Assembly (NCBI RefSeq): GCF_003002895.1
Contig: NZ_PVTI01000012.1
Span: 33,418-97,417 of the forward strand
DNA: 64,000 nucleotides
DNA from: Knoellia remsis
GTDB lineage: Bacteria > Actinomycetota > Actinomycetes > Actinomycetales > Dermatophilaceae
Direction: 5' to 3'
Shown here: in pieces, positions 6,550-15,460 of the stretch
Layout of the letters: every line of letters starts with the position of its first letter
How positions within the stretch are numbered: position 1 is the stretch's first letter
Program-made: the position numbers and the translations under genes
The notes under the pieces: model-generated
The model's input: only the letters and a program-made list of their open reading frames with translations
What the model was told of the DNA's origin: nothing
The model's database searches: none

Positions 6550-7849
6550 CGTGGCACGCTGACACGTTCTCAGTGTCGAGTTGTGGCTGCATCCCCCGGG
6601 CCCGAGTCAGCCACAATCCGACATGAGTGGAGGCAGCGGGCGTGAAGGCGCCGGCGCGGTGCAGGGCGAGGCCGGCCCACACCGCGACGAGGCACCCGAG
6701 CCCCCCGGCGACGACGAACGACACTCGCGGCCCCAGCGTCGACGCCGCCAGTCCGCCGAGTGCGAGGGCGGCCATGGTGCACGTCCGGGCCATGCCGTTG
6801 ATGAAGGCCAAGGCCTTGCCCCGCTCGTGACCCGGGACGGCGCGGACGATGACGGCGAAGAGACACGCGTTGCTGACGGCGTTGGCCAGGCCGAGGGTCG
6901 CACCCCAGCCATAGAGCCACGTCACGCTGGGCGCGAGGCCCTGACCGACCTGGGCCAGCGACATGACGGCGAGACAGGTGACGATCGCGCGCAGCCGCAG
7001 GTCGTCACGGCGCATCCAGCCCGCTGCCACCGCACCGACGAAGGCACCCGCCCCGGTCGCCGTCTGCCAGAACCCGAACTCCGACTGCGTCGCACCGACG
7101 GCGTCGCGGGCGAGGAAGACCTCGACGGCGTTCATGCTCTCGAGCGTCACGACGAAGGGCAGCAGCGCGAGGACGAGGACCCAGACGACCCGGTGTGAGC
7201 GCACGACGGTGAGGCCCGCGCGCGGGACGAGGCTGAGCCAGCGCCTGGACCCGGCCTGTTCCGGAGTGCTCGGATGGGGCGCCGGCCGACTGTGCACGAG
7301 CACGCCGGCCGTGAGAAGCGCGAAGGTCGTCGCGGCGTCGACGAGGAACACGACCCGGTCGCCGTGCAGCTCCACGAGGACACCACCGACGCCGGCGCCG
7401 ACGGGGGACGCCACGGCGGCGAGGGCCTGCTGGATCGACACGAGCCGACCGACGTGGTCGTCGCCGACCGCCCGGCTCAGCACCGAGCTCCACAGCGGGT
7501 TGGTGAACGCGAAGCCGGTCTGCAGCACCAGGACGAGCAGGAAGGTCTCGGCCAGCCCGTCGACGAGCGCGAGGCCCACGAGCGCCGTCACCTGAGCGCC
7601 GTGGCCGAGGCCGAAGACGAGCCGAGGGTCCCCCCGGTCGGCCACCTCCCCCGCGAGCCCCATCGTGACCACGACGGGCAGCGAGAAGCACACGAGCAGG
7701 AGCGTCACGGCATACGGCCCGGCGCCGGAGTCGTGGACCCGCAGCAACAGCGCGACCATCGCCATCGCGTCGCCCGCGATGGAGAGCCCAGCCGCGGGCA
7801 CGGCGAGGCGGACGTCTCGCACACGCCATACGTGAAGCACTTCCTTCAT
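6476..7849 (-). CDS. MFS transporter (drug/metabolite exporter type)
   Basis: This 457-residue major facilitator protein has about twelve hydrophobic segments between residues 12 and 395. Its motif-A region, LAGEVADRGDPRLVFGLG (about 63-80), is typical of MFS-3 (enterobactin/macrolide exporter-like) proteins. The last ~60 residues (from about HRAGAF) form an unusual Arg/His-rich tail overlapping the next gene; true termination may have been lost. The start codon complement (7847-7849) sits inside a 16-bp inverted repeat shared with the divergent ArsR-type gene. That regulator therefore probably represses it. The substrate is unknown. Confidence 0.78.
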   Translation of the reverse strand: MKEVLHVWRVRDVRLAVPAAGLSIAGDAMAMVALLLRVHDSGAGPYAVTLLLVCFSLPVVVTMGLAGEVADRGDPRLVFGLGHGAQVTALVGLALVDGLAETFLLVLVLQTGFAFTNPLWSSVLSRAVGDDHVGRLVSIQQALAAVASPVGAGVGGVLVELHGDRVVFLVDAATTFALLTAGVLVHSRPAPHPSTPEQAGSRRWLSLVPRAGLTVVRSHRVVWVLVLALLPFVVTLESMNAVEVFLARDAVGATQSEFGFWQTATGAGAFVGAVAAGWMRRDDLRLRAIVTCLAVMSLAQVGQGLAPSVTWLYGWGATLGLANAVSNACLFAVIVRAVPGHERGKALAFINGMARTCTMAALALGGLAASTLGPRVSFVVAGGLGCLVAVWAGLALHRAGAFTPAASTHVGLWLTRARGMQPQLDTENVSACHDDRHAMAAPRIRCDRHGPRRVPPR

Positions 7850-7870
7850 AGTTGTGAAGGTAGTGCTTCA
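7833..7870. promoter_or_regulatory. Operator between the MFS and ArsR-type genes
   Basis: A 16-bp inverted repeat, TGAAGCACTTCCTTCA (7833-7848) and TGAAGGTAGTGCTTCA (7855-7870), is separated by six bases and has one mismatch. It covers the MFS start codon on one side and the expected -35 area of the ArsR gene on the other. The size and symmetry suit a winged-helix dimer, or two dimers. Confidence 0.75.
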
Positions 7871-7899
7871 GTTCTCCCTCGGTCAACTACCCTGTCCGT

Positions 7900-8478
7900 A
7901 TGCCGCGCAGTCGCCGACGTTCGACCCTCACCATCGATGACCCGAAGGCCCTGCGCGCCCTCGCCCATCCCGCCCGGCAGCGCGTCATCAACGAGCTCTA
8001 CAACGGAGAGGTGCTCACGGCGACCGAGGCCGCGCGGCTGTGCGACCTCACCCCCTCGGCGATGAGTTACCACCTGAGAGCACTGGAGAAGTGGGGCATC
8101 GTCGAGCGCGACGAGGACAGTGGCGACGGTCGCGAGCGGCCATGGCGGGCCGTCGCCGACAACATCACCGTCTCGGGCACCGCGCACGCCGCGGCCGGCG
8201 TCGCGGCGAGCAGCACCTTCCTCGTGCCGTGGGCGGACGAGGTCCGCCAGGGCCTCGAGCGGGCCGCCCGGACACTGGCCCACGACATTCCCGACAAGCG
8301 CACGCAGATGAGCCGCGGCCGCCTCTGGCTCACCGCCGAGGAGGCGAAGGAGCTCGACAAAGAGCTGCGTGCCGTCCTCCAGCCCTACAAGAAGCGCACC
8401 CTCAAGAACCACCCCGAGGGAGCCGTTCCCCGCGACGGCTACTGGATGCTGCTGCCACCGCCGGGCAGCGACGTGTGA
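7900..8478 (+). CDS. ArsR-family winged-helix transcriptional regulator
   Basis: This 192-residue protein has an N-terminal winged helix-turn-helix at about residues 10-75 (DPKALRALAHPARQRVINEL, then the recognition region LTATEAARLCDLTPSAMSYHLRAL interrupted by Asn-Gly). A helical C-terminal part ends in LLPPPGSDV. No Cys-rich metal site is visible, so the ligand is probably organic. The ATG at 7900 lies six bases after TACCCT (7888-7893), consistent with a leaderless transcript. It is divergent from the MFS gene and shares its operator, so it likely represses that exporter and itself. Confidence 0.82.
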   Translation: MPRSRRRSTLTIDDPKALRALAHPARQRVINELYNGEVLTATEAARLCDLTPSAMSYHLRALEKWGIVERDEDSGDGRERPWRAVADNITVSGTAHAAAGVAASSTFLVPWADEVRQGLERAARTLAHDIPDKRTQMSRGRLWLTAEEAKELDKELRAVLQPYKKRTLKNHPEGAVPRDGYWMLLPPPGSDV

Positions 8479-8497
8479 CCGGGCCCCGCTGGTCACC

Positions 8498-9142
8498 TCA
8501 GAGGTTGAGGATCCCTGCCTTGTAGGCCGCGGTCACGGCGCCCGTGCGGTCGGTCACCTCGAGCTTGGCGAAGATCCGCAGCAGGTGCGTCTTGACCGTG
8601 GCCTCGCCGATGAAGAGCTCACGCCCGACCTCCGCGTTCGACAGCCCGCGCGCCACCGCCTGCAGCACGTCGAGCTCACGCGGGGTCAGCTCGACCGGCG
8701 CCGGCGCCCGCAGCCGTTCGGCCAGCTTCGCCGCGACCGGTGGGGCGAGCACTGTCTCGCCCGCGGCCGCCCGCCGGATCGCCTCGGCGAGGGCGGTCGG
8801 CGCGGTGTCCTTGAGCAGGTAGCCCCGCGCCCCGGCCTCGACGGCCCGGACGATGTCGGCGTCGGTGTCGTAGGTCGTGAGGACGAGCACCTGTGGCGCA
8901 CCCGGCTGGTCCCGCAGCCGCGCCGTCGCCTCGGCACCGTCCATGACGGGCATCCGCAGGTCCATGAGGACGATGTCCGGGTCGAGCCGGGGCGCGAGCG
9001 CGAGCGCCTCCGCACCGTTGCCGGCCTCCCCCACCACGTCGAAGCCGTCGACCTCACCGAGCAGCGCGACCATCCCGGCCCGTACGACAGGGTGGTCGTC
9101 GACGACGAGGATCCGGATGCGGTCGGGCGCAGTGGCGGTCAT
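8498..9142 (-). CDS. NarL/FixJ-type response regulator
   Basis: This 214-residue protein has a receiver domain (residues 9-125) with the acidic pair DD at 15-16, phospho-acceptor Asp61 (LMDLRMPVMDG) and the conserved Lys in GYLLKD. It has a LuxR-type DNA-binding domain (about 150-210) with ELTPRELDVLQAVARGLSNA and ATVKTHLLRIFAKL. The ATG complement at 9140-9142 overlaps the kinase stop by four bases, so kinase and regulator are translationally coupled. It probably controls the adjacent ABC-2 exporter, as such pairs commonly do. Confidence 0.92.
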   Translation of the reverse strand: MTATAPDRIRILVVDDHPVVRAGMVALLGEVDGFDVVGEAGNGAEALALAPRLDPDIVLMDLRMPVMDGAEATARLRDQPGAPQVLVLTTYDTDADIVRAVEAGARGYLLKDTAPTALAEAIRRAAAGETVLAPPVAAKLAERLRAPAPVELTPRELDVLQAVARGLSNAEVGRELFIGEATVKTHLLRIFAKLEVTDRTGAVTAAYKAGILNL

Positions 9143-10353
9143 CGGGACAGCTCCAGCTCGAGTCGGGTGCCGCAGGGTTCTCCGGGAGTGACCGACACGG
9201 TTCCGCCGACCTCGCCTGCACGTGCCCGCAGGCCGTGGAGCCCGAATCCCGTTGTCGCAGTAGTGGGGTCGAACCCGCCACCATCGTCGGTGACGCACAG
9301 CGTGACCGACTGGGCGGCATACGAGAGAACGATCCGCGCGGTGCGAGCACCGGAGTGCCGTCGCACGTTCGACAGCGCCTCCTGCGCCGCCCGGAGGACG
9401 ACGACCTCGGCGTTGCCGCCGAGCGGCACCGGCTCTCCGGCGACCTCCGCGTCGACGCGTATGCCGGTTTCGCGCGTCACGGTCTCGGCCAACCGGGTGA
9501 GCGCCTCACCGAGGGTGCGCGACTGCAGGTGACCCGGGGTGAGCTCGGCGACGATGACCCGGGCCTCGGCGAGGTTGTCGGTGGCGGTGCGCTCGATCAT
9601 GGCCAGGCGCTCGCGGACGGCGGCGGCGTCGTCGCGGTCAAGGGCAGCGGTCGCGGCGCGGGACAGGGCGATGACGGAGGTGAAGCCCTGCGCGAGGGTG
9701 TCGTGGATCTCGCGGGAGAGGCGGCTGCGCTCCTCCTCGACCCCCTGGGCGCGTTCGACGGCGGCCAGCTTGGCCTGGGTCGCATGGAGCTCGTCGATCG
9801 TCTGGGCGCGGCTGTCGGCCTCGCGCACGACGCGGTCGATGAAGAGGCCGAGAGTCACCGACAGCACGAGCATGATGATCGTGCTGATGGCGATGCCGAC
9901 GAGCTCGTCCTCGGTGCGCGGCGCCTGCCACACCCGCGCGATCGCCAGGGCGATGATCGCGACGACGACGGTGACGGCGGCACGGTTGCGGGGCAGGCTC
10001 GCCCACGTCTGCGGGAAGAGGCCGAAGGTGAGCACCCAGGCCGAGCCCGGCCCGTCGAGAGCGGTGAGCACGACCATGAGCGACCAGGCGACGACGGCGT
10101 AGGTCATTGCTGCGCGGCGGTTCTCGTCTCCCAGGCCGCGCCACCCCCAGATGCCATAGGCGGCAGCGATGCCGACGACACACACGACCTGCCAGAGCAG
10201 ATGCTCGCCGGCCTCGAACGCGACGACGACGAGGGTCGCGACGAGCAGCACCCCGAAGAGCAGGTGCCACCACACGACCTGGCGCCGCCACATCTCGTCG
10301 AGCTCGACCGAGGACTGGCCGATGCGCGGTGTGCAGGCCTCCTCGTCGCTCAT
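9139..10353 (-). CDS. Sensor histidine kinase, HisKA_3 (NarX/DesK-like)
   Basis: This 404-residue membrane kinase has about six hydrophobic segments between residues 28 and 175. A dimerisation helix with the phospho-acceptor follows (SREIHDTLAQGF, His217), then a C-terminal HATPase_c domain (N-box AAQEALSNVRRHSGAR, G-box DDGGGFD and GFGLHGLRARAGEVGG). The start may be the ATG at 10353 or a GTG at 10359; the permease stop lies just upstream at 10361. Together with the overlapping response regulator it forms a two-component system in a four-gene unit with the ABC exporter. Confidence 0.9.
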   Translation of the reverse strand: MSDEEACTPRIGQSSVELDEMWRRQVVWWHLLFGVLLVATLVVVAFEAGEHLLWQVVCVVGIAAAYGIWGWRGLGDENRRAAMTYAVVAWSLMVVLTALDGPGSAWVLTFGLFPQTWASLPRNRAAVTVVVAIIALAIARVWQAPRTEDELVGIAISTIIMLVLSVTLGLFIDRVVREADSRAQTIDELHATQAKLAAVERAQGVEEERSRLSREIHDTLAQGFTSVIALSRAATAALDRDDAAAVRERLAMIERTATDNLAEARVIVAELTPGHLQSRTLGEALTRLAETVTRETGIRVDAEVAGEPVPLGGNAEVVVLRAAQEALSNVRRHSGARTARIVLSYAAQSVTLCVTDDGGGFDPTTATTGFGLHGLRARAGEVGGTVSVTPGEPCGTRLELELSR

Positions 10354-10360
10354 GGACACA

Positions 10361-11170
10361 TCATGTCGTGCCGCGCTTGGTCCAGCGGAAGGTTCGCGCG
10401 CACAGGAGCAGCCCGAGGACGAGCCAGGCGACGAGCACGAGCGCCGTCCGACCGTGCTCCCACGAGCCCGCCATCTCGGCGCGCTGCCACTGCTCGGGGA
10501 AGAACACCGACCGCATGCCCTGCGCGATCCACTTCAGCGGGAAGACCGACGCGACCTGCTTGAGCCAGTCGGGCAGGTCGGCGAACGCGAAGTAGACGCC
10601 GGAGATGAACTGCAGCACGAGCGTCGGCGCGATGACGAGCGCACCGATGGCGCGAGCCGAGCTCGCCATGGACGAGTACGCGATGCCGAGCACCGTCCCA
10701 CCCGCGACACCGAGCACGAACACCCACGCGAAGGTGAGCCAGCGGCCGGGGTCCGTCGGCAGCTCGACGCCGAAGGCGAGACGCGCCACGAGGAGCAGCA
10801 GGGCGAACTGCGCAAGCGACGTGACCACCACGAGCCCCACCTTGCCGAGGAAATAGGACATGGGCGGCATCGGCGTCGCCCGTAGCCGCTTGAGCGTCCC
10901 GTCGTCGCGCTCGGTCGCGACCGACATCGCCATCGTCTGGAAGCTCGTGAGCATCACTCCGGCAGCCGCCATGCCCGGGAGGAAGAACCGCGCCGCCGTC
11001 ACTCCGTCCTCGGCGGCGTTCCCCTCGGTGAAACCGTCGCCGAAGATCATGGAGAAGAGCGCGAGCATGAGGACGGGGAAGAGGAACCCGAAGAAGACGG
11101 CCTCCTTCTCACGGCTGTACATCTTGAGCTCGACCAGGGTGCGGTCGAGGCCGATCGCCAGCGCGTTCAT
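10361..11170 (-). CDS. ABC-2 type transporter permease
   Basis: This 269-residue membrane protein has six hydrophobic segments and the ABC-2 signature region GAVIAPTLVLQFISGVYFAF-like (here IGALVIAPTLVLQFISGVYF, about 190-209). It has the extracytoplasmic loop and PMPPMSYFLGK stretch common to drug/lipid exporters of the DrrB/NodJ kind. It overlaps the ATPase gene by four bases and precedes the sensor kinase, giving an exporter-plus-two-component operon. The substrate cannot be inferred; antimicrobial or lipid export is typical. Confidence 0.85.
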   Translation of the reverse strand: MNALAIGLDRTLVELKMYSREKEAVFFGFLFPVLMLALFSMIFGDGFTEGNAAEDGVTAARFFLPGMAAAGVMLTSFQTMAMSVATERDDGTLKRLRATPMPPMSYFLGKVGLVVVTSLAQFALLLLVARLAFGVELPTDPGRWLTFAWVFVLGVAGGTVLGIAYSSMASSARAIGALVIAPTLVLQFISGVYFAFADLPDWLKQVASVFPLKWIAQGMRSVFFPEQWQRAEMAGSWEHGRTALVLVAWLVLGLLLCARTFRWTKRGTT

Positions 11171-12048
11171 GCCGGCACCTCCTCGGCGATCGGCTCACTG
11201 CCCTGTCCGACGTGTGGGGCGATGAGGCGCAGGTAGGTGTCCTCGAGCGTGGGCCGGCTCACGACGAGCTCCGGCACCTCGCCGTGGTACTGCTCGGCCA
11301 GTCTGGTGACGAGTTCCGTTGGGGTGCTTGTCTTTTCGGTATGCCGTCCGCTCGCCTCGTCGAGCCACGTCACCGTGGCCTCCTCGCTCGCCCGTCCGCC
11401 GAGGTTGGCCGGGGTGTCGAGGGCGAGGAGCCTGCCTGCGGCGATGACGCCGACCCGGTCGGCGAGCTGCTCGGCCTCGTCGAGGTAGTGGGTCGTCAGC
11501 AGGATCGTCGTGCCCTCGGCGGCGAGGCCGCGGATGAGCCCCCAGAAGTCACGGCGAGCCTGCGGGTCGAAGCCGGTCGTCGGTTCGTCGAGGAAGACCA
11601 GCTCGGGCCGGCCGATGATGCCCAGCCCGACGTCGAGGCGACGGCGCTGCCCACCGGACAGCCCGGCGATGCGCGAGTCCGCCTTCTCCTCGAGGCCCAC
11701 GGCGGCGACGACATCGTCGACGGCGCGCGGGGCGGCATACGTCTTCGCGGTTGAGGTGAGGATCTCGCGCGGGGTGAGCAGGTCCAGGCCCGACGAGGAC
11801 TGCAGGACGATGCCGATCCGGTTGCGCCACAGGCGATCCGCGCGCGCGGGGTCCGCGCCGAGGACGCTCACCTCCCCGGCGTCCCGGTCGCGGAAACCCT
11901 CGAGGATCTCGACCGTTGTCGACTTGCCGGCGCCGTTGGGCCCGAGGAGGGCGAAGACCTCGCCGGTCTCGATGTCGAGGTCGAGCCCGTCGACGGCCCG
12001 CGTGGCACCGTAGGTCTTGACCAGTCCCCTGATGCTGATCGCTGTCAT
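11167..12048 (-). CDS. ABC transporter ATP-binding protein (DrrA-like)
   Basis: This 293-residue ATPase shows Walker A GPNGAGKST (about 35-43), the signature LSGGQRRRLDVGLG (about 133-146), Walker B ELVFLDEPTTGFDP and the switch His in LLTTHYLDEAEQLADR. A DrrA-type C-terminal extension follows. The ATG at complement 12046-12048 was chosen because the conserved fold starts at ISIRGLVKTYG; an upstream frame extension is Arg-rich and unsupported. It couples by ATGA overlap to the permease and energises it. Confidence 0.92.
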   Translation of the reverse strand: MTAISIRGLVKTYGATRAVDGLDLDIETGEVFALLGPNGAGKSTTVEILEGFRDRDAGEVSVLGADPARADRLWRNRIGIVLQSSSGLDLLTPREILTSTAKTYAAPRAVDDVVAAVGLEEKADSRIAGLSGGQRRRLDVGLGIIGRPELVFLDEPTTGFDPQARRDFWGLIRGLAAEGTTILLTTHYLDEAEQLADRVGVIAAGRLLALDTPANLGGRASEEATVTWLDEASGRHTEKTSTPTELVTRLAEQYHGEVPELVVSRPTLEDTYLRLIAPHVGQGSEPIAEEVPA

Positions 12049-12097
12049 GCGGCCAGCGTGCCGCCGCAGGCGAGTCGCGCGCCCCGACCGACGGACG

Positions 12098-12131
12098 GAC
12101 CCCGGGTCCACCGATCAGTGGGCCCGGGGTC
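12098..12131. terminator. GC-rich hairpin downstream of the phosphatase gene
   Basis: GACCCCGGGTCCAC (12098-12111) and GTGGGCCCGGGGTC (12118-12131) pair with one G-U wobble around a six-base loop. The hairpin lies just beyond the phosphatase stop (12156, minus strand) and before the ATPase start, so it probably ends the phosphatase transcript. There is no clear T-tract. Confidence 0.6.
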
Positions 12132-12155
12132 TGTCCGCCCAGGTGTCGCTTGGGC

Positions 12156-13232
12156 TCAGCCGGCGGGGAAGACGGTGAGGTCCTGCGCCGTGTCGAACTG
12201 GCTGCCCGGGACGCTCGGCAGGTCTAGCAGGTCGGCCGTGAGGTTCGCGAGGTCGCCGTTGCGTACCGGCTGGGTGCCGGAGTAGCTCGTCTTCGCCGTG
12301 CCGGGGTTGGCGCGGCTGGTCCCGTTGAGCGCGTAGAGGTCCGCGCCTGCCGCCACGCCGGATCCCCACACCATGAAGGGGATCGTGTAGTTCTCGCGCG
12401 TCGTCGTCGTGCTGTGGCTCGTGCCCGAGCCGCCGTGGTCGGCAGTGAGGACGACAGCGGTGTCGGCCTTGCGCGCGGCGTTGCCGTCGATGGTCTTGAG
12501 CACCTGGCCGAGGAGCGCGTCGCTCTGCTCTACGGCGGTGAGGTAGCGCGACGACATCCAGCCGTAGGAGTGGCCGGCACTGTCCGGCAGGGCGATGTGC
12601 AGGAAGGAGAACGTGTCGGGCGAGGTCGAGCCGAGCGTGGTGGTGAGCGCCGTCGTCGCGCCCTGGCTGTCCGTGAGCCGGTAGGTGTCGATCTTGTCGC
12701 GGCCCTCGTCGGTGCCGGTCGTGTCGGGTGCGCCGTTCGTGGCATTCCAGCTGCGGTCGAGGACGTTGAACTTGTCCTTGGCGACATAGAGGCCGGTCCG
12801 GCCGCCGCGGTCGTGGACGACGTCGAAGATGCTGCTGACGTAGCGGCCCGCTGACGCTTGGACGGTCGTGCCGGTGTCGGAGTTCACCGTGACCCCGTGT
12901 CCGCCGGCCGTCTTGTCGATGCGCGTGCCGGTGACCATCGACGTGTGGTTGGGGAGGGTGACCGTCTGCTCGACCATGGTGCGAGCGTTGAGGGTCGTGG
13001 CACCCTCGTTGATCATCCGGTAGAGGTTCGGAACCTTGCTCGCGCCGAGCGAGGTGATGGCGTCCGGCCGCAGTCCGTCGATGGAGATGGCCACGACACG
13101 GTCGATGGCCGGGTTGGCGGCGACGGTCGCGGTCTGCGAGGCAGTCGCGGTGGGGGAGGCGGCGAGTGCGGCTGCGACGGCGCCTGCGGCGAGGCCGGCG
13201 AGCAGGGTCGTGCGTCGGGTCGGGTGGGACAT
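12156..13232 (-). CDS. Secreted alkaline phosphatase-superfamily (phosphodiesterase/NPP-like) protein
   Basis: This 358-residue protein has a Tat/Sec-type signal peptide (RRTTLLAGLAAGAVAAALAA, about 6-25). Its type I phosphodiesterase/nucleotide pyrophosphatase fold shows metal ligand Asp52 in AISIDGLRPDAI, the nucleophile region VTLPNHTSMVTG (Thr92), the GHSYGW His/Asp cluster and TADHGGSGTSH near residue 270. It would hydrolyse phosphate esters or diesters outside the membrane. The ATG at complement 13230-13232 has GAGGAG upstream. It is likely monocistronic, with a terminator hairpin downstream. Confidence 0.85.
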   Translation of the reverse strand: MSHPTRRTTLLAGLAAGAVAAALAASPTATASQTATVAANPAIDRVVAISIDGLRPDAITSLGASKVPNLYRMINEGATTLNARTMVEQTVTLPNHTSMVTGTRIDKTAGGHGVTVNSDTGTTVQASAGRYVSSIFDVVHDRGGRTGLYVAKDKFNVLDRSWNATNGAPDTTGTDEGRDKIDTYRLTDSQGATTALTTTLGSTSPDTFSFLHIALPDSAGHSYGWMSSRYLTAVEQSDALLGQVLKTIDGNAARKADTAVVLTADHGGSGTSHSTTTTRENYTIPFMVWGSGVAAGADLYALNGTSRANPGTAKTSYSGTQPVRNGDLANLTADLLDLPSVPGSQFDTAQDLTVFPAG

Positions 13233-13365
13233 GCGAGAACTCCTCAACGATGGCGGCAGGAACGCCACCGACGCTAGGCAGCCCCATCGACCGGTTCCCG
13301 ATGGAGCGGTGACCGGCGGGTGGACCGTCGGTCAAGACATCGTCAGCAAACCTCGTGATACGGGC

Positions 13366-13791
13366 TCAGGAGTGGGCGCCGCGGCGGAGCACGATCCGGG
13401 TCCACGACCCGAGATAGAGCACGCCGCCGGTGTCGATCGGATGGCCCGCGACGATGGGGTCGTCCGGAATGTCGCCGATCGCCGAGCTGACATAGGTGCC
13501 GTTGGCCGAGCCGAGGTCCTCGACGACCCAGCCCAGGCCGTGCCGGGTCAGCTGCGCATGCCGGCGCGACACTCCCGCGTCGTCACCGCAGTCGATGTGC
13601 GGCGTGACGGCCTTGGCCTCGCTGTGCCGGCCGATGAGCACCTGGCTCCCACGCAGCTCGACGACCGTCGGTCGGGTGGGCGCCGGCAGCCGGTCGGGGC
13701 TGCTCTGGCACTCGTACCACTGGGGGTCGACCCAGACCTCGGCGACCCACGGCGCGGAGACGGCGGACCGGGCGCCGGCGAGCAACGGCAT
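13366..13791 (-). CDS. FHA-domain protein
   Basis: This is a 141-residue protein. The second half is a forkhead-associated phosphothreonine-binding domain with VLIGRHSEAK, the GVSRRHAQL core and EDLGSANGTYV (conserved Gly-Arg, Ser-x-x-His and Asn-Gly pairs). The N-terminal half is Pro/Trp-rich without a recognised fold. It lies 11 bases downstream of the LemA gene in the same orientation, so the two are probably co-transcribed. It may recruit a Ser/Thr-kinase substrate at the envelope. Confidence 0.82.
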   Translation of the reverse strand: MPLLAGARSAVSAPWVAEVWVDPQWYECQSSPDRLPAPTRPTVVELRGSQVLIGRHSEAKAVTPHIDCGDDAGVSRRHAQLTRHGLGWVVEDLGSANGTYVSSAIGDIPDDPIVAGHPIDTGGVLYLGSWTRIVLRRGAHS

Positions 13792-13802
13792 ACGGACCCA
13801 GC

Positions 13803-14624
13803 TCAGGCGCGCGGCGCCGGAGGTGCCGGCGGAGCGGGAGGCACGTCGCCCGGCGGGACGTCACCGGGCGCGGTCGGGTCGTTCGGGGTGTTCGGCGGCA
13901 TCTGTGGCGCGGCCTCCGGGGGCATGCCACCGGGCGCGGTCGGAGCCGTTTCGGGTGCTGCCGGAGTCGTCGCCGGCGACTGAGTGCCGGGCGGCGTCTG
14001 CGGCGTCTGCGGCGTCGAGTAGCCGCTCGGCGGCGGGATCGTCGCGTCGCGCTGGCCGAAGTCGACCTTGGGCGCCTCGCGCTGCTCCCCGACGGCCTCG
14101 AAGTACTCCGCCTGCTTGATGCCGAAGATGCCCGCGACGAAGTTCGTCGGCACGGTCTCGACCTTGGTGTTGAGGTCGCGCACGGTCGCGTTGTAGTAGC
14201 GGCGGGCCGACGCGATGCGGTCCTCGGTCGAGGTCAGCTCGGCCTGCAGCGCCATGAAGTTCTGGTTCGCCTTGAGATCGGGGTATGCCTCGGCCACCGC
14301 GAGCAGCCGGCCCATCGCCTGGCTGAGGATGTTCTCGCTCTCGGCCTGCTGCGCGGGCGACTGGTTCGGCGCCATCGCGGCCGAGCGGGCCTTCATGACG
14401 TCCTCGAGGGTGCCTCGCTCGTGGGCCGCGTAGCCCTTGACCGTCTCGACGAGGTTGCCGATGAGGTCGTGCCGGCGGGTCAGCTCGACGTCGATCTGTC
14501 GCCACGACTCCTGCACGATGTTGCGCAGCTTGATGAGGCCGTTGTACATCCCGACGACGACGCCCACGAGCGCGAGCAGGACGACGACGACGATGACGAC
14601 GATCAGGATGCTGCCGGTGATCAT
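13803..14624 (-). CDS. LemA family membrane protein with a Pro-rich tail
   Basis: This 273-residue protein has an N-terminal membrane helix (residues 4-25) and a LemA coiled-coil bundle (about 26-185) with YNGLIKLRNIVQESWRQIDV, LTRRHDLIGNLVETVKGYA and the late NFVAGIFGIKQAEYFEA motif. A long disordered Pro/Ala/Gly/Thr tail follows (about 200-273, with repeats of APGDVPPGDVPPAPPAPPAP type). The LemA part is of normal length; the tail is an actinobacterial-style extension. Such proteins are thought to act in envelope stress or protease systems. It is followed by the FHA gene. Confidence 0.88.
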   Translation of the reverse strand: MITGSILIVVIVVVVLLALVGVVVGMYNGLIKLRNIVQESWRQIDVELTRRHDLIGNLVETVKGYAAHERGTLEDVMKARSAAMAPNQSPAQQAESENILSQAMGRLLAVAEAYPDLKANQNFMALQAELTSTEDRIASARRYYNATVRDLNTKVETVPTNFVAGIFGIKQAEYFEAVGEQREAPKVDFGQRDATIPPPSGYSTPQTPQTPPGTQSPATTPAAPETAPTAPGGMPPEAAPQMPPNTPNDPTAPGDVPPGDVPPAPPAPPAPRA

Positions 14625-14865
14625 GAGGACTCCCCTGTCGGTGACGGCTCGTCCGCGATCCTAGGCCCTGTATGCCGTCCGCTCGCGGATGCGCGCACCC
14701 TCACCTTGCGCGTGCGTGGACCCGGTCGGCCCTGCCCCCTGCGCCACTCGCGCACTTCTGCGCCGGTCGCGCGAGGGGCGCAGACCCGGGCGAGAGGCGC
14801 TTCCATGGGTGCGCCCCGGGCCACGACCTGCGCCGCGGAAGGCGCGCCCGGGCATGGACCTCGAC

Positions 14866-15420
14866 TCAGGCGAGGCCGAGCTCCTCGAGGCCGAAGACGT
14901 AGCGGTACTCGAGGCCGGCGTCGGCGAAGACCTGCGCGGCGCCGGTGGAACGGTCGGCGATCGTCGCGACGGCGACGACCGTCGCACCGGCCTCCTGCGC
15001 GGCCTTCGCGGCCTCGAGTGGGGAGGCGCCGGTCGTGGAGGTGTCCTCGACGACGAGGACGCGGCGGCCCTCGATCGACGGGCCCTCGATGCGCTGCTGG
15101 AGTCCGTGCGCCTTGCCGGCCTTGCGGACGACGAACGCGTCGAGCCGCTCGCCGTCGGCCGCGGCGGCGTGCAGCATCGACGTCGCGACCGGGTCGGCAC
15201 CGAGCGTGAGACCGCCGACGGCGTCGAAGTCGAGATCCTGGGCGAGGTCGCGCATGACGCGCCCGACGAGCGGGCTGGCCTCGCCGTCGAGGGTGATGCG
15301 GCGCAGGTCGACGTAGTAGTCGGCCTCCTTGCCGGAGGAGAGGGTGACGCGGCCGTGGACGATGGCCTTGTCCTTGACGATCTCGAGCAGGCGGGCGCGG
15401 TCGGCGGCGATGTCAGTCAC
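14866..15420 (-). CDS. pyrE: Orotate phosphoribosyltransferase
   Basis: This 184-residue enzyme joins orotate to PRPP to give orotidine-5'-phosphate in pyrimidine synthesis. The PRPP motif [14 protein letters not shown] (about 120-133) and the [13 protein letters not shown] and [11 protein letters not shown] segments identify it, and the length matches the short actinobacterial PyrE. It stands alone, separated by 240 bases from LemA (positions 14625-14865 hold a GTATGCCGTCCGCTC repeat at 14670 and nothing else I recognise). It is divergent from the cupin gene. Confidence 0.92.
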   Translation of the reverse strand: MTDIAADRARLLEIVKDKAIVHGRVTLSSGKEADYYVDLRRITLDGEASPLVGRVMRDLAQDLDFDAVGGLTLGADPVATSMLHAAAADGERLDAFVVRKAGKAHGLQQRIEGPSIEGRRVLVVEDTSTTGASPLEAAKAAQEAGATVVAVATIADRSTGAAQVFADAGLEYRYVFGLEELGLA

Positions 15421-15460
15421 GCCCGTGAATCTACCGACCCCTCCGACCTACGCTGGACGC

